Under the pieces are notes generated by a model. The model ran no database searches, was not told where the DNA came from, and saw nothing but the letters and a program-made list of their open reading frames with translations. Shown here in pieces: positions 56,243 to 64,000 of a stretch of DNA of 64,000 nt (positions within the stretch are counted from its first letter, which is position 1; every line of letters begins with the position of its first letter). Made by a program: the position numbers and the translations under genes. The DNA is from Phreatobacter cathodiphilus. Its GTDB lineage: Bacteria; Pseudomonadota; Alphaproteobacteria; Rhizobiales; Phreatobacteraceae. The stretch lies in NCBI RefSeq assembly GCF_003008515.1, contig NZ_CP027668.1, positions 3,885,001-3,949,000 of the forward strand, in the 5' to 3' direction.

Positions 56243-59200
56243 TCACTCCGCCAGCACGCGCGTCGGCGGGAACACCACCTCCACCAGCGTGCCCTGGTTC
56301 GGCGTCGAGGAGATGCCGAAGCTCGCCCGGTTCGCCTCCACCAGCGCCTTGGTCAGCGGCAGGCCGAGGCCCGTGCCCTTGGCGGCGCGCGGGCTGGACG
56401 TCGCCACCTGGCGGAAGGGCTCCATGGCGGCCTTCAGTTCGGTCTCGGTCATGCCGACGCCGGTGTCGCGCACCCGCAGCACCGCTTCGCCCGCATCCGA
56501 CAGGCCGGTGGAGACGATGATCTGCCCGCCGGCCGGGGTGAACTTCACCGAGTTGGACAGGAGGTTCAGCACGATCTGCCGCAGCGAGCGGGAATCGGCC
56601 ACCACGTTCGGCAGGCGCGGTTGCAGCGAGGAGCGGATGATGACGCGCTCGCGGTTCGCCTGCGGCTGCATGATCGCCACCGTCGACTGCACCATGTCGT
56701 TGAGGTCGACGCTGGTGAAGGCGAGCTCGAGCTTGCCGGCCTCGATCTTGGAGAGGTCGAGCAGGTCGTTGATCAGCGACAGGACATGGCCGCCCGAGGC
56801 GTGGATGTCCTTCAGATAGTCGCGGTAGCGCTCGTTGCCGACGGGGCCGAAGCGCTCCTCCATCATCACCTCGGAGAAGCCGATGATGGCGTTGAGCGGC
56901 GTGCGGATCTCGTGGCTGATCTTGGCGAGGAAGTCCGACTTCTGCGACGACGCCTGCTCCGCCTGGCGCTTGGCGGCGATGAGGTCCTCCTCCGCCTTCT
57001 TCCAGTTGGTCATGTCGCGGAACACGGCGGCGAGCTTCGGCCGGGCCGCCGGGCCCGTCCGGCCCATGGTCATGTAGAGCGGGATGAGGCCGCCCTGCTT
57101 GACCCGCCCGATGATCTGGCGGCCGTCGTTGAGCACGCTGGCGACGCCGTTGGACAGGAGCCCGTCGCAATAGTCGAGGGCCGAGCGGTGGCTTTCGGGC
57201 GCGAAGAGCGTCGTCACCGACAGCCCCTTCACCTCCGCCGATTCATAACCGAACAGGGCTTCTGCCGAGCGGTTCATGCTCTCGATCGCTCCGTCCGAGG
57301 TGACGATGACGATGCCGTCGGTGGCGGTGTCGAGGATCTGCTCGACCTCCTCCAGCCGGCCGCGCAATTCGCTGAGCGTCGCCGATTCCTGGTCGGCGGC
57401 GGCGTCAGACACGGATGCGCGGGTCAGCGTGAACAGGAAGGCGGACTGCCCGTCCCAGGTGACGCGCGACAGATGCGCCTCCACCGGAACGTCGCGGCCT
57501 TCTGCGGTGGTCAGCGTGACCGCCTCTCCGCCGTCCTCGGTCCCGCCGGCGAAGAGGCGCGACACGCCGCCCGCTTCCTCCAGCGCCGCGGCGTCGACGA
57601 AGCCGACCCAGTCGAGCAGGGTGCGGTTGGCGAAGAGCACGGCGTTGCCGCGATGGACGATGAGCCCGGTCGGCACCTTGTCGAGAAGGGCCGCGAGATC
57701 GGCGCCCCGGCCGGGCTCGCCCGCCGTCGCCTCGGTGCCGAAGGCGCTCGGCAGCGGGCCGAAGGGCGTCCCGGAATCGACGAAGGACGTGGTGGCAGCC
57801 TCGCCGGCGGTCGCCGGGGACGCCGTCTGCGGCAGGTCCGTGGGCTCTGCGGCGGGCTCGGAGACGGGCTCGTCCATCGACGGAGTCGACCCGGACTGCT
57901 CGGCCGGGGGCGGCAACGGGTCCGGGGTGCGGGGGCCCTGGGGGTCGGCCGGAACGGCATCGTCGGTGCGGGCGCCGAGGGCGCGGGCGATCTCGCGGAA
58001 GGCGTTGCGCTCGCCGGGGGAGAGCTGCGGCCGCTTGATGTCCTGTCCGACCGAGGTGCGCAGGGCGACAACGTTCGGCGGATTGGTGTGGACCGTCAGG
58101 ACAGGGCGCGTTTCCGCCGCGGGGCGGGTGGCGTCGGGTTCGGCTGCGGGCGGCACCTCGCCGGTCGCCGCAGCGGGCGCGTCGGCCGCTTCCGAACCGG
58201 CCACCGGCCTGTCCGTCGCCGGATCGCGCGGCTCGATTGCCGGGTCTTCCGCCACGGCGTCGGCGTCGTGGGGCTCGCCGGTCGCGACGTCGTCAGCCGT
58301 CAACTTTTCGGCCGACGAACCGTCCATCGAAACCGGATCGGCCGCAGGCGCGTCGAGCACCGGGGCGGCGGGAAGGGGGGCCTCGTCCGACTGCGGCTCG
58401 TCCGCTGCAGTCTCGGCGGCCGCAGTGTCGGCCACCGGTTCCTCGGCCCGAGGCGCCGGGGGTTCAGCCGTGGCAGCGACATCGTCCGCCGCCGCGGTCT
58501 CGGAGGCTTCGGTCGTGCTGTCCGCCTCGCGGCTCGCCGCCTCGTCCGGCCCCGCGACGAGCAGGACGGCGGAAGGGGCGTCGGCGGCGGGAGCTTCGGC
58601 CTCGGGCGCGCTCTCCGTCGTTTCGGGGGCGGGCTCAGCCACCGCCGGGGCCAATTCGCCCTCCGGCGCGGCTTCAGCCGGCGCGTCGGTGATCTCGTCT
58701 GCCGCCTCCTCGGCCAGGGGCGCATCCGGCGCGGCAGCTTCCGCCTCCTCGACCACCAGCCCGAAGCCGGCATAGCCCTGGAAGGCGCCGTCGCGCAGGG
58801 TCGGGAAGGCGGCGAGCGTCACGGCGAGCCGCCGCCGTCCGCCGCCGAGCGGCCAGAGGGCGGGCACGCCGCTGAAGGGGCGCAGCGCCGTCACGGCGGC
58901 GGTGAAGGTGCCCTGCGGATCGAGGCCGAAACGGTCGACGGCCGCCGCGAAGGTCTCGCCGGCCGGTGCCGCGACCTCGTCGGGCGCGATGGTGTGGAAG
59001 CGATAATCCGCGTCCATCCGCCAGGAGAAGCGCTGCGGCGGTGCGAGATGGTCGTCTGCGGCGTCGTGCGCGACGACCACCGGAGCGGGATCGGACGGCG
59101 GCGTTTCGGCCGCTGCGTCGTCCGAGGCCGCAGCGGGCGCCTCCGTCGTGACGTCGGCGGTCTCGCCGGTCGGGGGCTCCGCCGCCGCGGCGAGGGTCGT

Positions 59201-60052
59201 TTCGGTCGGGGTCGGCTCCAGGGGCGACGGCAGGTCGGTCGCGATCGCCTCGGCGGGCTCCGGCCGGTGGGGGGCCTCGTCCGAGGCCTGACCGCCGGCG
59301 TCCGGCTCCACCGCCGCAGGCTCGTCCGCGGGTATCGCCTCGGCCGCGGGCATGGCCGGCGCACCGCCGCCCGCCACCAGGCGCAAGCCCGTTTCCGGCA
59401 AGACCCGGGCGAGGGGCGCGAGAAATGCGACGAGAACCTCGCCCTCCGGCAGGGCCAGCACCGTCATCGGCCCGTTCACCAGGTCGATGGTCGCGCGGCC
59501 CTCGGCCGCCAGGCGGTCGAAAAGCGGACCGGCTGCCGGCCCGACCAGATCCGCCAGCGGCGTCTGCGCCACTGCGGAGGCCTCCTCGCTCGCCGCCAGC
59601 GGGCGGCCGGCGCGGTCGAAGGCGAGGGCGGGCACACGGAGCGTCGCGACCAGGCCGAGGGCCGCGTCGCGGGCCGATCCCTGCCGCATCGAGGGCAGGC
59701 GCACGGCGATGAGGCTGGCCTCGCCGGCGCGCAGGCGGAAGGCCTCCGCGACGACGCTCTCGGAGCCGAAACGGCCGGCGATGCGCAGCCGCTCGCTGCG
59801 CGGCGTTCCGTCGGCGGGAAGCGTCGGCGCCAGGCGGGCGATCTGCGCGGCGAAGGCGTGGGTGGCGGAATAGTCGCGGTCGAGTGCGGCGGCGAGGCCG
59901 CCGGCGCCCATGGCGCGCGCGCCGGTCGTGTTGGCCACCAGCAGACGGCTCGCATCCGCGGTCCACAGCCACCAGGGGCCGGGTTCCGCCAGCAGGCGTG
60001 CGACGTCCGGCTCCGCCAGGATCGTCGACAGGTGGGGGAGCGGGGATGTCAT
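56243..60052 (-). CDS. large soluble PAS histidine kinase, PleC/DivJ/PdhS-like
   Basis: A 1,269-residue kinase without membrane spans. The N-terminal part (about 1-330) contains PAS-like folds (PGPWWLWTADASRLLVAN). From about 330 to 830 it is dominated by Ala/Glu/Pro-rich acidic linkers around two more PAS-like stretches. A final PAS is near 910-1030 (LDTATDGIVIVTSDGAIESMN). The transmitter has His1047 in KISHEIRTPLNAIIGFSEVM, then NLLSNSVKFTP, DTGVGMTE and GTGLGLPL. The GNERYRDYLKDIHASG segment recalls PleC/PdhS kinases that act on DivK. A start 17 codons upstream is possible. No response regulator is adjacent. Confidence 0.85.
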   Translation of the reverse strand: MTSPLPHLSTILAEPDVARLLAEPGPWWLWTADASRLLVANTTGARAMGAGGLAAALDRDYSATHAFAAQIARLAPTLPADGTPRSERLRIAGRFGSESVVAEAFRLRAGEASLIAVRLPSMRQGSARDAALGLVATLRVPALAFDRAGRPLAASEEASAVAQTPLADLVGPAAGPLFDRLAAEGRATIDLVNGPMTVLALPEGEVLVAFLAPLARVLPETGLRLVAGGGAPAMPAAEAIPADEPAAVEPDAGGQASDEAPHRPEPAEAIATDLPSPLEPTPTETTLAAAAEPPTGETADVTTEAPAAASDDAAAETPPSDPAPVVVAHDAADDHLAPPQRFSWRMDADYRFHTIAPDEVAAPAGETFAAAVDRFGLDPQGTFTAAVTALRPFSGVPALWPLGGGRRRLAVTLAAFPTLRDGAFQGYAGFGLVVEEAEAAAPDAPLAEEAADEITDAPAEAAPEGELAPAVAEPAPETTESAPEAEAPAADAPSAVLLVAGPDEAASREADSTTEASETAAADDVAATAEPPAPRAEEPVADTAAAETAADEPQSDEAPLPAAPVLDAPAADPVSMDGSSAEKLTADDVATGEPHDADAVAEDPAIEPRDPATDRPVAGSEAADAPAAATGEVPPAAEPDATRPAAETRPVLTVHTNPPNVVALRTSVGQDIKRPQLSPGERNAFREIARALGARTDDAVPADPQGPRTPDPLPPPAEQSGSTPSMDEPVSEPAAEPTDLPQTASPATAGEAATTSFVDSGTPFGPLPSAFGTEATAGEPGRGADLAALLDKVPTGLIVHRGNAVLFANRTLLDWVGFVDAAALEEAGGVSRLFAGGTEDGGEAVTLTTAEGRDVPVEAHLSRVTWDGQSAFLFTLTRASVSDAAADQESATLSELRGRLEEVEQILDTATDGIVIVTSDGAIESMNRSAEALFGYESAEVKGLSVTTLFAPESHRSALDYCDGLLSNGVASVLNDGRQIIGRVKQGGLIPLYMTMGRTGPAARPKLAAVFRDMTNWKKAEEDLIAAKRQAEQASSQKSDFLAKISHEIRTPLNAIIGFSEVMMEERFGPVGNERYRDYLKDIHASGGHVLSLINDLLDLSKIEAGKLELAFTSVDLNDMVQSTVAIMQPQANRERVIIRSSLQPRLPNVVADSRSLRQIVLNLLSNSVKFTPAGGQIIVSTGLSDAGEAVLRVRDTGVGMTETELKAAMEPFRQVATSSPRAAKGTGLGLPLTKALVEANRASFGISSTPNQGTLVEVVFPPTRVLAE

Positions 60053-60298
60053 GCGGTCGATCCCGGGCACGAGGCGCGGCGTGCCGCCGACGGCACGCCC
60101 CATTGGTAAATGATCTGTTGAGGGATTGTGTCGGAACAGAGCCGAAACGTCCACGCCGCGGAGGCGCTTCCCCTTCGTCAACCCGAAGTTAGGGTTAATC
60201 CTGACCTCTGGCTCGCCCTTCTCTGCCCGCGCTGCCGTGGCGGCAGTCAAGGACCCGTGTTAGGCAGGGTAAATCCAGTCCCGAGACCGATTCATCCC

Positions 60299-61120
60299 AT
60301 GATCGCCAAGCTGCGCGCCCTGATCGAGCACCCGCGGTTCGAGACCGCCATCGTCGTCCTCATCGTGATCAACGCCATCTCCCTGGGGCTGGAGACCAGT
60401 CCCACGGTCATGGCCCAGATCGGCGGTCTCCTCACCACCATCGACCACGTCATTCTCACCATCTTCGTCGCCGAGATCATCGCCCGCATCGCCGTGAAGC
60501 GCGGCGCCTTCTTCCGCGATCCCTGGAGCCTGTTCGACCTCTTCGTCGTCTCCATTGCCCTCGTCCCCGCCACCGACAGCCTTTCGGTGCTGCGGGCCCT
60601 CAGGATCCTGCGCGTCCTGCGCCTCGTCACCGCCGTGCCCTCGCTGCGCCGCGTCGTCGGCGGCCTCATCGCCGCCATGCCCGGCATGGGATCGATCGGC
60701 CTGCTGCTCGGCCTGATCTTCTACGTCTTCGCGGTCATCGTGACGAAGCTCTACGGCCAGGCCCTGCCCGACCATTTCGGCAGCATCGGCGCCTCCACCT
60801 ACACGCTGTTCCAGGCCATGACCTTCGACGACTGGTCCGGCGGTATCGTCAAGCCGTTGACCGAGAAGGGCTTCACCTACAGCTGGTTCGTGCTGATCAC
60901 CTTCATGGTGATCACCGCCTTCATGGCGCTCAACCTCTTCATCGGCGTGGTCGTCACGGCGCTCGACGCGGAGACGGACGAGGGCCAGCCCAAGCTCACC
61001 CATCCGGCGGGTGCCGAGGCCGAACTGCGCGCCCGGCTGGACACCATCGTCGCCGAACTGTCCCTGGTCCGCGGCGAGCTCGCCCGGCTCCGCCCGCCGG
61101 GCGAGGCGGGCGGCGGGTGA
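60299..61120 (+). CDS. voltage-gated cation channel, NaChBac family
   Basis: A 273-residue six-span ion channel with one pore domain per subunit (tetramer expected). S4 has Arg99, Arg102, Arg105 and Arg108 at every third position (SLSVLRALRILRVLRLV). The pore is LFQAMTFDDWSGG, so the selectivity filter is T175-F-D-D-W-S-G181. S6 is near 200-235 (WFVLITFMVITAFMALNLFIG), with a coiled-coil-like C-terminus from about 245. Known sodium-selective relatives have TLESWSM; the Asp pair here resembles engineered calcium-selective CavAb. A longer frame upstream is non-coding-looking; ATG 60299 fits. Confidence 0.92.
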   Translation: MIAKLRALIEHPRFETAIVVLIVINAISLGLETSPTVMAQIGGLLTTIDHVILTIFVAEIIARIAVKRGAFFRDPWSLFDLFVVSIALVPATDSLSVLRALRILRVLRLVTAVPSLRRVVGGLIAAMPGMGSIGLLLGLIFYVFAVIVTKLYGQALPDHFGSIGASTYTLFQAMTFDDWSGGIVKPLTEKGFTYSWFVLITFMVITAFMALNLFIGVVVTALDAETDEGQPKLTHPAGAEAELRARLDTIVAELSLVRGELARLRPPGEAGGG

Positions 61121-61228
61121 GATCCACAGCTCTTCCCCGCGCGTAGCTCGCGGGAGCTTTCGCGCCGCTTGCGCGCGGGCCATGATGACGCGACGTCGCC
61201 ACGGGCGGCCGCGATTCGGGAGGTTTGC

Positions 61229-61603
61229 ATGTCCGGCAAGACCCCTGGGGCCTACGAGATTCCGCAGGAGATGCGGGAGTTCGCCGACAAGAGCGTGGAA
61301 CAGGCCCGCAAGGCCTTCGACGGGTTCGTCGGGGCCGCCCAGCGCACCGTCTCGGCCATGGACGCCTCGGCCGGTCCGCTCCAACCCAGCGTCCACGACA
61401 TCGGCCGCAAGGCGATCGCCTTCGCCGAGACCAACGTCGCCGCCAGCTTCGCCTATGCCCAGCGCCTGGTTCAGGCGCGCGACATGGCCGAGGTGATGGA
61501 TATCCAGACGCGCTTCCTGCAGGACCAGATGAAGGCGATGGAACAGCAGGCTCGCGAACTCGGCGATGCCCTGTCGCCCGCCGCCGGTAAAGGCAAGGAC
61601 TGA
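61229..61603 (+). CDS. phasin family protein (short)
   Basis: A 124-residue helical protein of the Phasin_2 type: EMREFADKSVEQARKAFDGFV, then FAETNVAASFAYAQRLVQARDMAEVMDIQTRFLQDQM and a Lys-rich tail. Phasins coat polyhydroxyalkanoate granules and limit their size. The start MSGKTPGAYEIP follows GGGAGG. It lies 172 bases before the second phasin gene, so the two may have separate promoters. Confidence 0.88.
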   Translation: MSGKTPGAYEIPQEMREFADKSVEQARKAFDGFVGAAQRTVSAMDASAGPLQPSVHDIGRKAIAFAETNVAASFAYAQRLVQARDMAEVMDIQTRFLQDQMKAMEQQARELGDALSPAAGKGKD

Positions 61604-61636
61604 CCTGTCTCAGCAGTTGTGCGACGCAATATTTTA

Positions 61637-61646
61637 TTGCATTGCA
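61637..61646. promoter_or_regulatory. TTGCATTGCA element upstream of the second phasin
   Basis: Two TTGCA pentamers in tandem, 130 bases upstream of the phasin start. PHA regulators of the PhaR type bind TGC-rich dyads, so this is a candidate site. TGCA-rich motifs also recur at 63411-63448. Confidence 0.3.
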
Positions 61647-61775
61647 CCATGAACGTGCCTATATTGGCGGCGTGATGGTCTGCGAACGACATGCGGACCG
61701 GCTCGTCGTGCCACCTCCAGCGGGGAAGCGGAAGCGACGACATACCGTTCAAGCGTCCCCGCGAGGAGGCCCATC

Positions 61776-62300
61776 ATGAGCCAGGCTGCCAAAGCGCCGA
61801 AGACCGACAAGCCGGCGACCGCCGCCATCTTCCCCTTCCCGACCTTCGACCTCACCAAGTTCGAGATGCCGAAGTTCGACACTGCTCCCTTCGACTTCAG
61901 CAAGGTCGAGGTTCCCGCCGCCATGCGCGAGGCCGCCGACAAGGCCGTCGCCCAGCTCAAGGACGGCTACGCCAAGATGAAGGCGGCTGCCGAAGAGACC
62001 ACCGACCTGGTGGAGGACACCTATTCCACCGCCACCGCCGGCATGAAGGACTTCAACCTGAAGGCCCTCGAAGCCGCCCGCATCAACATGAACGCCGGTT
62101 TCGACCATGCCCGCGACCTCATGGGCGCCAAGTCGCTCGCCGAGGTCATCGAGCTTCAGACGGCCTATGCCCGCAAGCTGTTCGAAACCTTCCAGGCCCA
62201 GGGCAAGGACCTGTCCGCTCTCGCCCAGAAGACCGCCACCGACACCGTCGAGCCGGTCAAGGAAAAGGTCGGCAAGGCTCTGAAGAGCGCCACCGCCTGA
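61776..62300 (+). CDS. phasin family protein
   Basis: A 174-residue phasin. The N-terminus has a repeat-like stretch (FPFPTFDLTKFEMPKFDTAP), then helices EAADKAVAQLKDGYAKMKAAAEE and ARINMNAGFDHARDLMGAKSLAEVIELQTAYARKLFETF, closing with EPVKEKVGKALKSATA. It would bind PHA granule surfaces. GCGAGGAGG precedes the ATG, and an intrinsic terminator follows 76 bases after the stop. Confidence 0.92.
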   Translation: MSQAAKAPKTDKPATAAIFPFPTFDLTKFEMPKFDTAPFDFSKVEVPAAMREAADKAVAQLKDGYAKMKAAAEETTDLVEDTYSTATAGMKDFNLKALEAARINMNAGFDHARDLMGAKSLAEVIELQTAYARKLFETFQAQGKDLSALAQKTATDTVEPVKEKVGKALKSATA

Positions 62301-62375
62301 TCCGGCCGCCGCCTCTGAAGGTGGCGCCCTCCACGATCTCCCCGACCGCGTCTTGCAGCTGCGGTCACACCTCGA

Positions 62376-62402
62376 AGCCCGGGCCCCCGCCCGGGCTTTT
62401 TT
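62376..62402 (+). terminator. intrinsic terminator after the phasin gene
   Basis: Nine-base stem AGCCCGGGC/GCCCGGGCT with a CCCC loop, followed by TTTTTT. Confidence 0.92.
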
Positions 62403-62560
62403 CTCATGCGGCCTGGTCCGGGCGGCGAAATTCGCTTTCTCTGTCAAAGGCTTGAAAAAATGAACCGGGGAGGCTCCCGCCCCGTCTCGCGCGCCTTGCA
62501 TTGCCAGCCCCTTCGGACTAGGTTGCGCGCCGCTCGGGAGGTTTCCTCCCATGGGCATGT

Positions 62561-62637
62561 GCAGCCGTAGCTCAGTTGGTTAGAGCGCCAGATTGTGGCT
62601 CTGGAGGTCCCCCGTTCGATCCGGGGCGGCTGTACCA
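62561..62637 (+). tRNA. tRNA-His (GTG), alphaproteobacterial type
   Basis: A 77-base cloverleaf with encoded CCA. The anticodon arm CCAGA-TTGTGGC-TCTGG gives GTG. The acceptor GCAGCCG pairs with CGGCTGT through a terminal G-U. The discriminator is A73 and the base before position 1 is T, so there is no template-encoded G-1:C73 pair. This is the alternative tRNA-His identity described in alphaproteobacteria. Confidence 0.95.
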
Positions 62638-62699
62638 TTCTCCGTCACCCCCAGGTCTCCGCCCGAGGTTTGCCCCGTTCCGTCTGCGGCGCACGCGAA

Positions 62700-62726
62700 A
62701 GCGCCGGGGCGATGGGCCCCGGCGCT
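62700..62726. terminator. strong GC hairpin between tRNA-His and a convergent gene
   Basis: An 11-base stem, AGCGCCGGGGC/GCCCCGGCGCT, with a five-base loop and no T-run. It could stop either convergent transcript. Confidence 0.6.
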
Positions 62727-62752
62727 CGGCAGTCTCTCAGGTCTGTAAGGCG

Positions 62753-62959
62753 TCAGAAATTGCCGCCCTGCAGCTGGTTGTTCGGGGCCTGCTGGGCCTG
62801 CGAAGCCGGCGCCTCGTAGCCGCGGCGCGCGGTGAACTCGCGGGGCGACTGCGTCTGGTACTGCGTCACCGTGTTGCGCTCGGTGGCCTCGACCTGGGCG
62901 AAGGCGGGAGCGGCGGCGAGGGGGGCCAGCAGGGTGGCCGCGAGGATGATCTTCTTCAT
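62753..62959 (-). CDS. tiny secreted protein, paralogue A
   Basis: A 68-residue protein: signal peptide MKKIILAATLLAPLAAAPAFAQ, then a 46-residue polar mature part rich in Gln, Thr and Ala, with a PREFTARRGYEAPA motif and the C-terminal GNF. It shares its signal, the PREFT-R core and the last three residues with the gene at 63056. No function is known to me. Confidence 0.75.
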   Translation of the reverse strand: MKKIILAATLLAPLAAAPAFAQVEATERNTVTQYQTQSPREFTARRGYEAPASQAQQAPNNQLQGGNF

Positions 62960-63055
62960 GACATGTCTCCTTCAGATGTCCGGCGGGCTCTCATGTCCCT
63001 GCCGGTCGGGGGTTGGGGCGAGCGGGCTGATGCCCGCCCTGCCCGGGTTGCGTGA

Positions 63056-63271
63056 TCAGAAATTGCCGGACTGACCCTGGCGGTTGATCTGGCTCTGCTC
63101 GCCGCGGTTCAGGGCGGCAGGAACCTCGAGGATGCGGCGGGAGGTGAACTCGCGCGGGGCCTCACGGGCCGGGGTGACCGCGACGTTGGCCGAGGCGTCG
63201 ACCTGGGCGAGAGCGGGCACGGCGGTGGCGAGGGGCGCCAGCAGGGTGGCGGCGAGGATGATCTTCTTCAT
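63056..63271 (-). CDS. tiny secreted protein, paralogue B
   Basis: A 71-residue protein beginning MKKIILAATLLAPLATAVPA, cleaved near LAQVD, then a polar mature chain with APREFTSRRILEVPA and the end QGQSGNF. It is a close tandem paralogue of the gene at 62753, 97 bases away. An ATG 12 codons upstream is possible but would precede the signal. The role is unknown. Confidence 0.75.
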   Translation of the reverse strand: MKKIILAATLLAPLATAVPALAQVDASANVAVTPAREAPREFTSRRILEVPAALNRGEQSQINRQGQSGNF

Positions 63272-63634
63272 GACGTACTCCAGTCGGAACCGGGCGGGGA
63301 GGGACACGCGCCACCCGGAAGGTGTTGGTGTGTCGGCGGGAGGTGTCCGCCGTCGACAACGGTGAAATGGGCCCGTCGGCGATCACTTGCCAATCACGAA
63401 CTTGAGAAAATGCAATAACTGACGCAATCGAGTGGTTGCATCGTTGCACAGTCGCATTTTTGTGAGCGCGGGTCGCGCGTCCGTGATCCATTACCTCTTG
63501 CGGTGCCGACCTACCCGCACCACGCACGCCGCCCATCTGCGGCCTTGCCGCCCGGAACAAAGTCCCGCCGTGCCGCTTCTTCCCGGCGAGGGCGCCCCCG
63601 GGCGCCGGCGACGATCGACCCGGAGACGGACGAG
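63272..63634. other. 363-bp divergent intergenic region
   Basis: No credible gene. It contains a cluster of TGCAA/TTGCA words at 63411-63448 in AT-richer DNA, likely upstream regulatory DNA for the divergent small genes on either side. Confidence 0.45.
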
Positions 63635-63940
63635 ATGGCGGATGAAAGCGTGCGGACCGTGTCTGCGACCTTCGCGACGCGCGAAAAGGCGGAGACCGCG
63701 GTCGAGCACATCGTGCAGCAGCACAAGGTCAATCGTGCCGACGTCTTCGTCGAGCCCGAGGGCTCGGACAATTCCGCCGGCACCGACCGGTCCGGGGCCG
63801 ATGTCGGCAAGCCGGGCTCGGGCGGTGCGCCGGCCCTTCACGGCAGGTTGCGGGTTTCCGTCGACCTAAGCCGTGGCCACATCGCCGAGATCGAGACGGT
63901 GCTGCGCGAGCTCGGCGGCGAGGATGTCGGCTCGCGCTGA
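63635..63940 (+). CDS. small conserved protein, stress-protein-like fold
   Basis: A 101-residue protein. It starts ADESVRTVSATFATREKAET, then AVEHIVQQHKVNRADVFVEPEG, a Gly/Asp/Ser-rich middle, and LRVSVDLSRGHIAEIETVLRELGG. The beta-alpha pattern recalls general-stress or YflT-like small domains, but I cannot assign a family firmly. ATG 63635 is preferred to the longer frame upstream. A GC hairpin lies 15 bases after the stop. Confidence 0.7.
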   Translation: MADESVRTVSATFATREKAETAVEHIVQQHKVNRADVFVEPEGSDNSAGTDRSGADVGKPGSGGAPALHGRLRVSVDLSRGHIAEIETVLRELGGEDVGSR

Positions 63941-63955
63941 GGGGGACATGAAAAA

Positions 63956-63975
63956 GGGCGGCCCCGAGGCCGCCC
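63956..63975 (+). terminator. hairpin after the last gene
   Basis: Stem GGGCGGCC/GGCCGCCC with a CCGA loop, preceded by AAAAA and followed by only CTT. It may act bidirectionally. Confidence 0.6.
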
Positions 63976-64000
63976 CTTCACCTGCCGCAATCGGATAGAA

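Overview
The window is about 68% GC with dense, G/C-ending coding. Its gene families point to an alphaproteobacterium of the Hyphomicrobiales (Rhizobiales): a TimA/Tim44-MltA-Smr run, a TsaE-AmgK fusion next to MurU and a DivL-type kinase, a long-form HPF next to PtsN, aap-type amino-acid transport genes, phasins, and a tRNA-His with A73 and no template G-1. The genus cannot be read from the sequence. There are no rRNA genes and no CRISPR array. Three tRNAs are present: Thr-GGT, Leu-CAG and His-GTG.

Layout. 1-2.5 kb: the end of a beta-ketoadipate (protocatechuate) operon, pcaF-pcaH-pcaG, read leftward behind two PcaR-like boxes. 2.8-6.5 kb: a peptide-type ABC uptake operon (binding protein and two permeases, no ATPase) behind a textbook sigma-54 promoter. 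6.6-10.9 kb: timA, mltA, smr, a secreted conserved protein and a T2 ribonuclease. 10.9-11.8 kb: about 900 bp with no credible gene, carrying three 41-bp degenerate repeats with invariant spacing. 11.8-17.2 kb: an E1/transketolase-type enzyme divergent from an Lrp regulator across a 50-bp composite palindrome, then a YejA-like binding protein and a cytochrome c. 17.25-18.73 kb: a 1.4-kb island bounded by a 30-bp direct repeat, one copy lying in the 3' end of tRNA-Thr. It holds a DUF4145 gene, a small membrane protein and a serine-recombinase remnant. 18.9-24.5 kb: murA with its small upstream gene, a PilZ protein, two small secreted proteins, tRNA-Leu, rbfA-truB, and a DUF559 gene bracketed by palindromic repeats. 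24.7-31.4 kb: nfu, tsaB, rimI, divL, tsaE-amgK and murU, all leftward. 31.6-43.5 kb: a Tat-type hydrolase, a universal stress protein, lepA, an amidotransferase, a PcaR-type IclR regulator, mutS, a membrane protein, a TPR protein, a metal-chelate binding protein, ptsN and hpf. 43.7-49.3 kb: guanine deaminase with a nucleoside-type ABC transporter, an inverted pair of dispersed repeats, and a class III CoA-transferase. 49.4-50.0 kb: one AT-rich foreign-looking membrane gene sitting where aapP would be expected. 50.1-64 kb: aapJQM, a membrane-anchored serine hydrolase of atypical composition, trpS, a 1,269-residue soluble histidine kinase, a voltage-gated channel with a TFDDWSG filter, two phasins, tRNA-His, two paralogous tiny secreted proteins and a small stress-like protein.

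How the parts relate. Aromatic catabolism (pca genes, IclR regulator) and solute uptake (four ABC sets) feed central metabolism. DivL and the large PleC/PdhS-like kinase suggest the CtrA-type cell-cycle circuit. Phasins imply polyhydroxyalkanoate granules. Several clusters that are usually longer in this order are cut short here: no aapP, no infB before rbfA, no rpoN before hpf, no ATPase with the peptide transporter. Single accessory genes or palindromic repeats sit at some of these breaks. No complete multigene novel system is evident. The best candidates for new biology are the 41-bp repeat region, the tRNA-Thr mini-island, the membrane-anchored hydrolase at 53.7 kb and the natural DD-filter channel.
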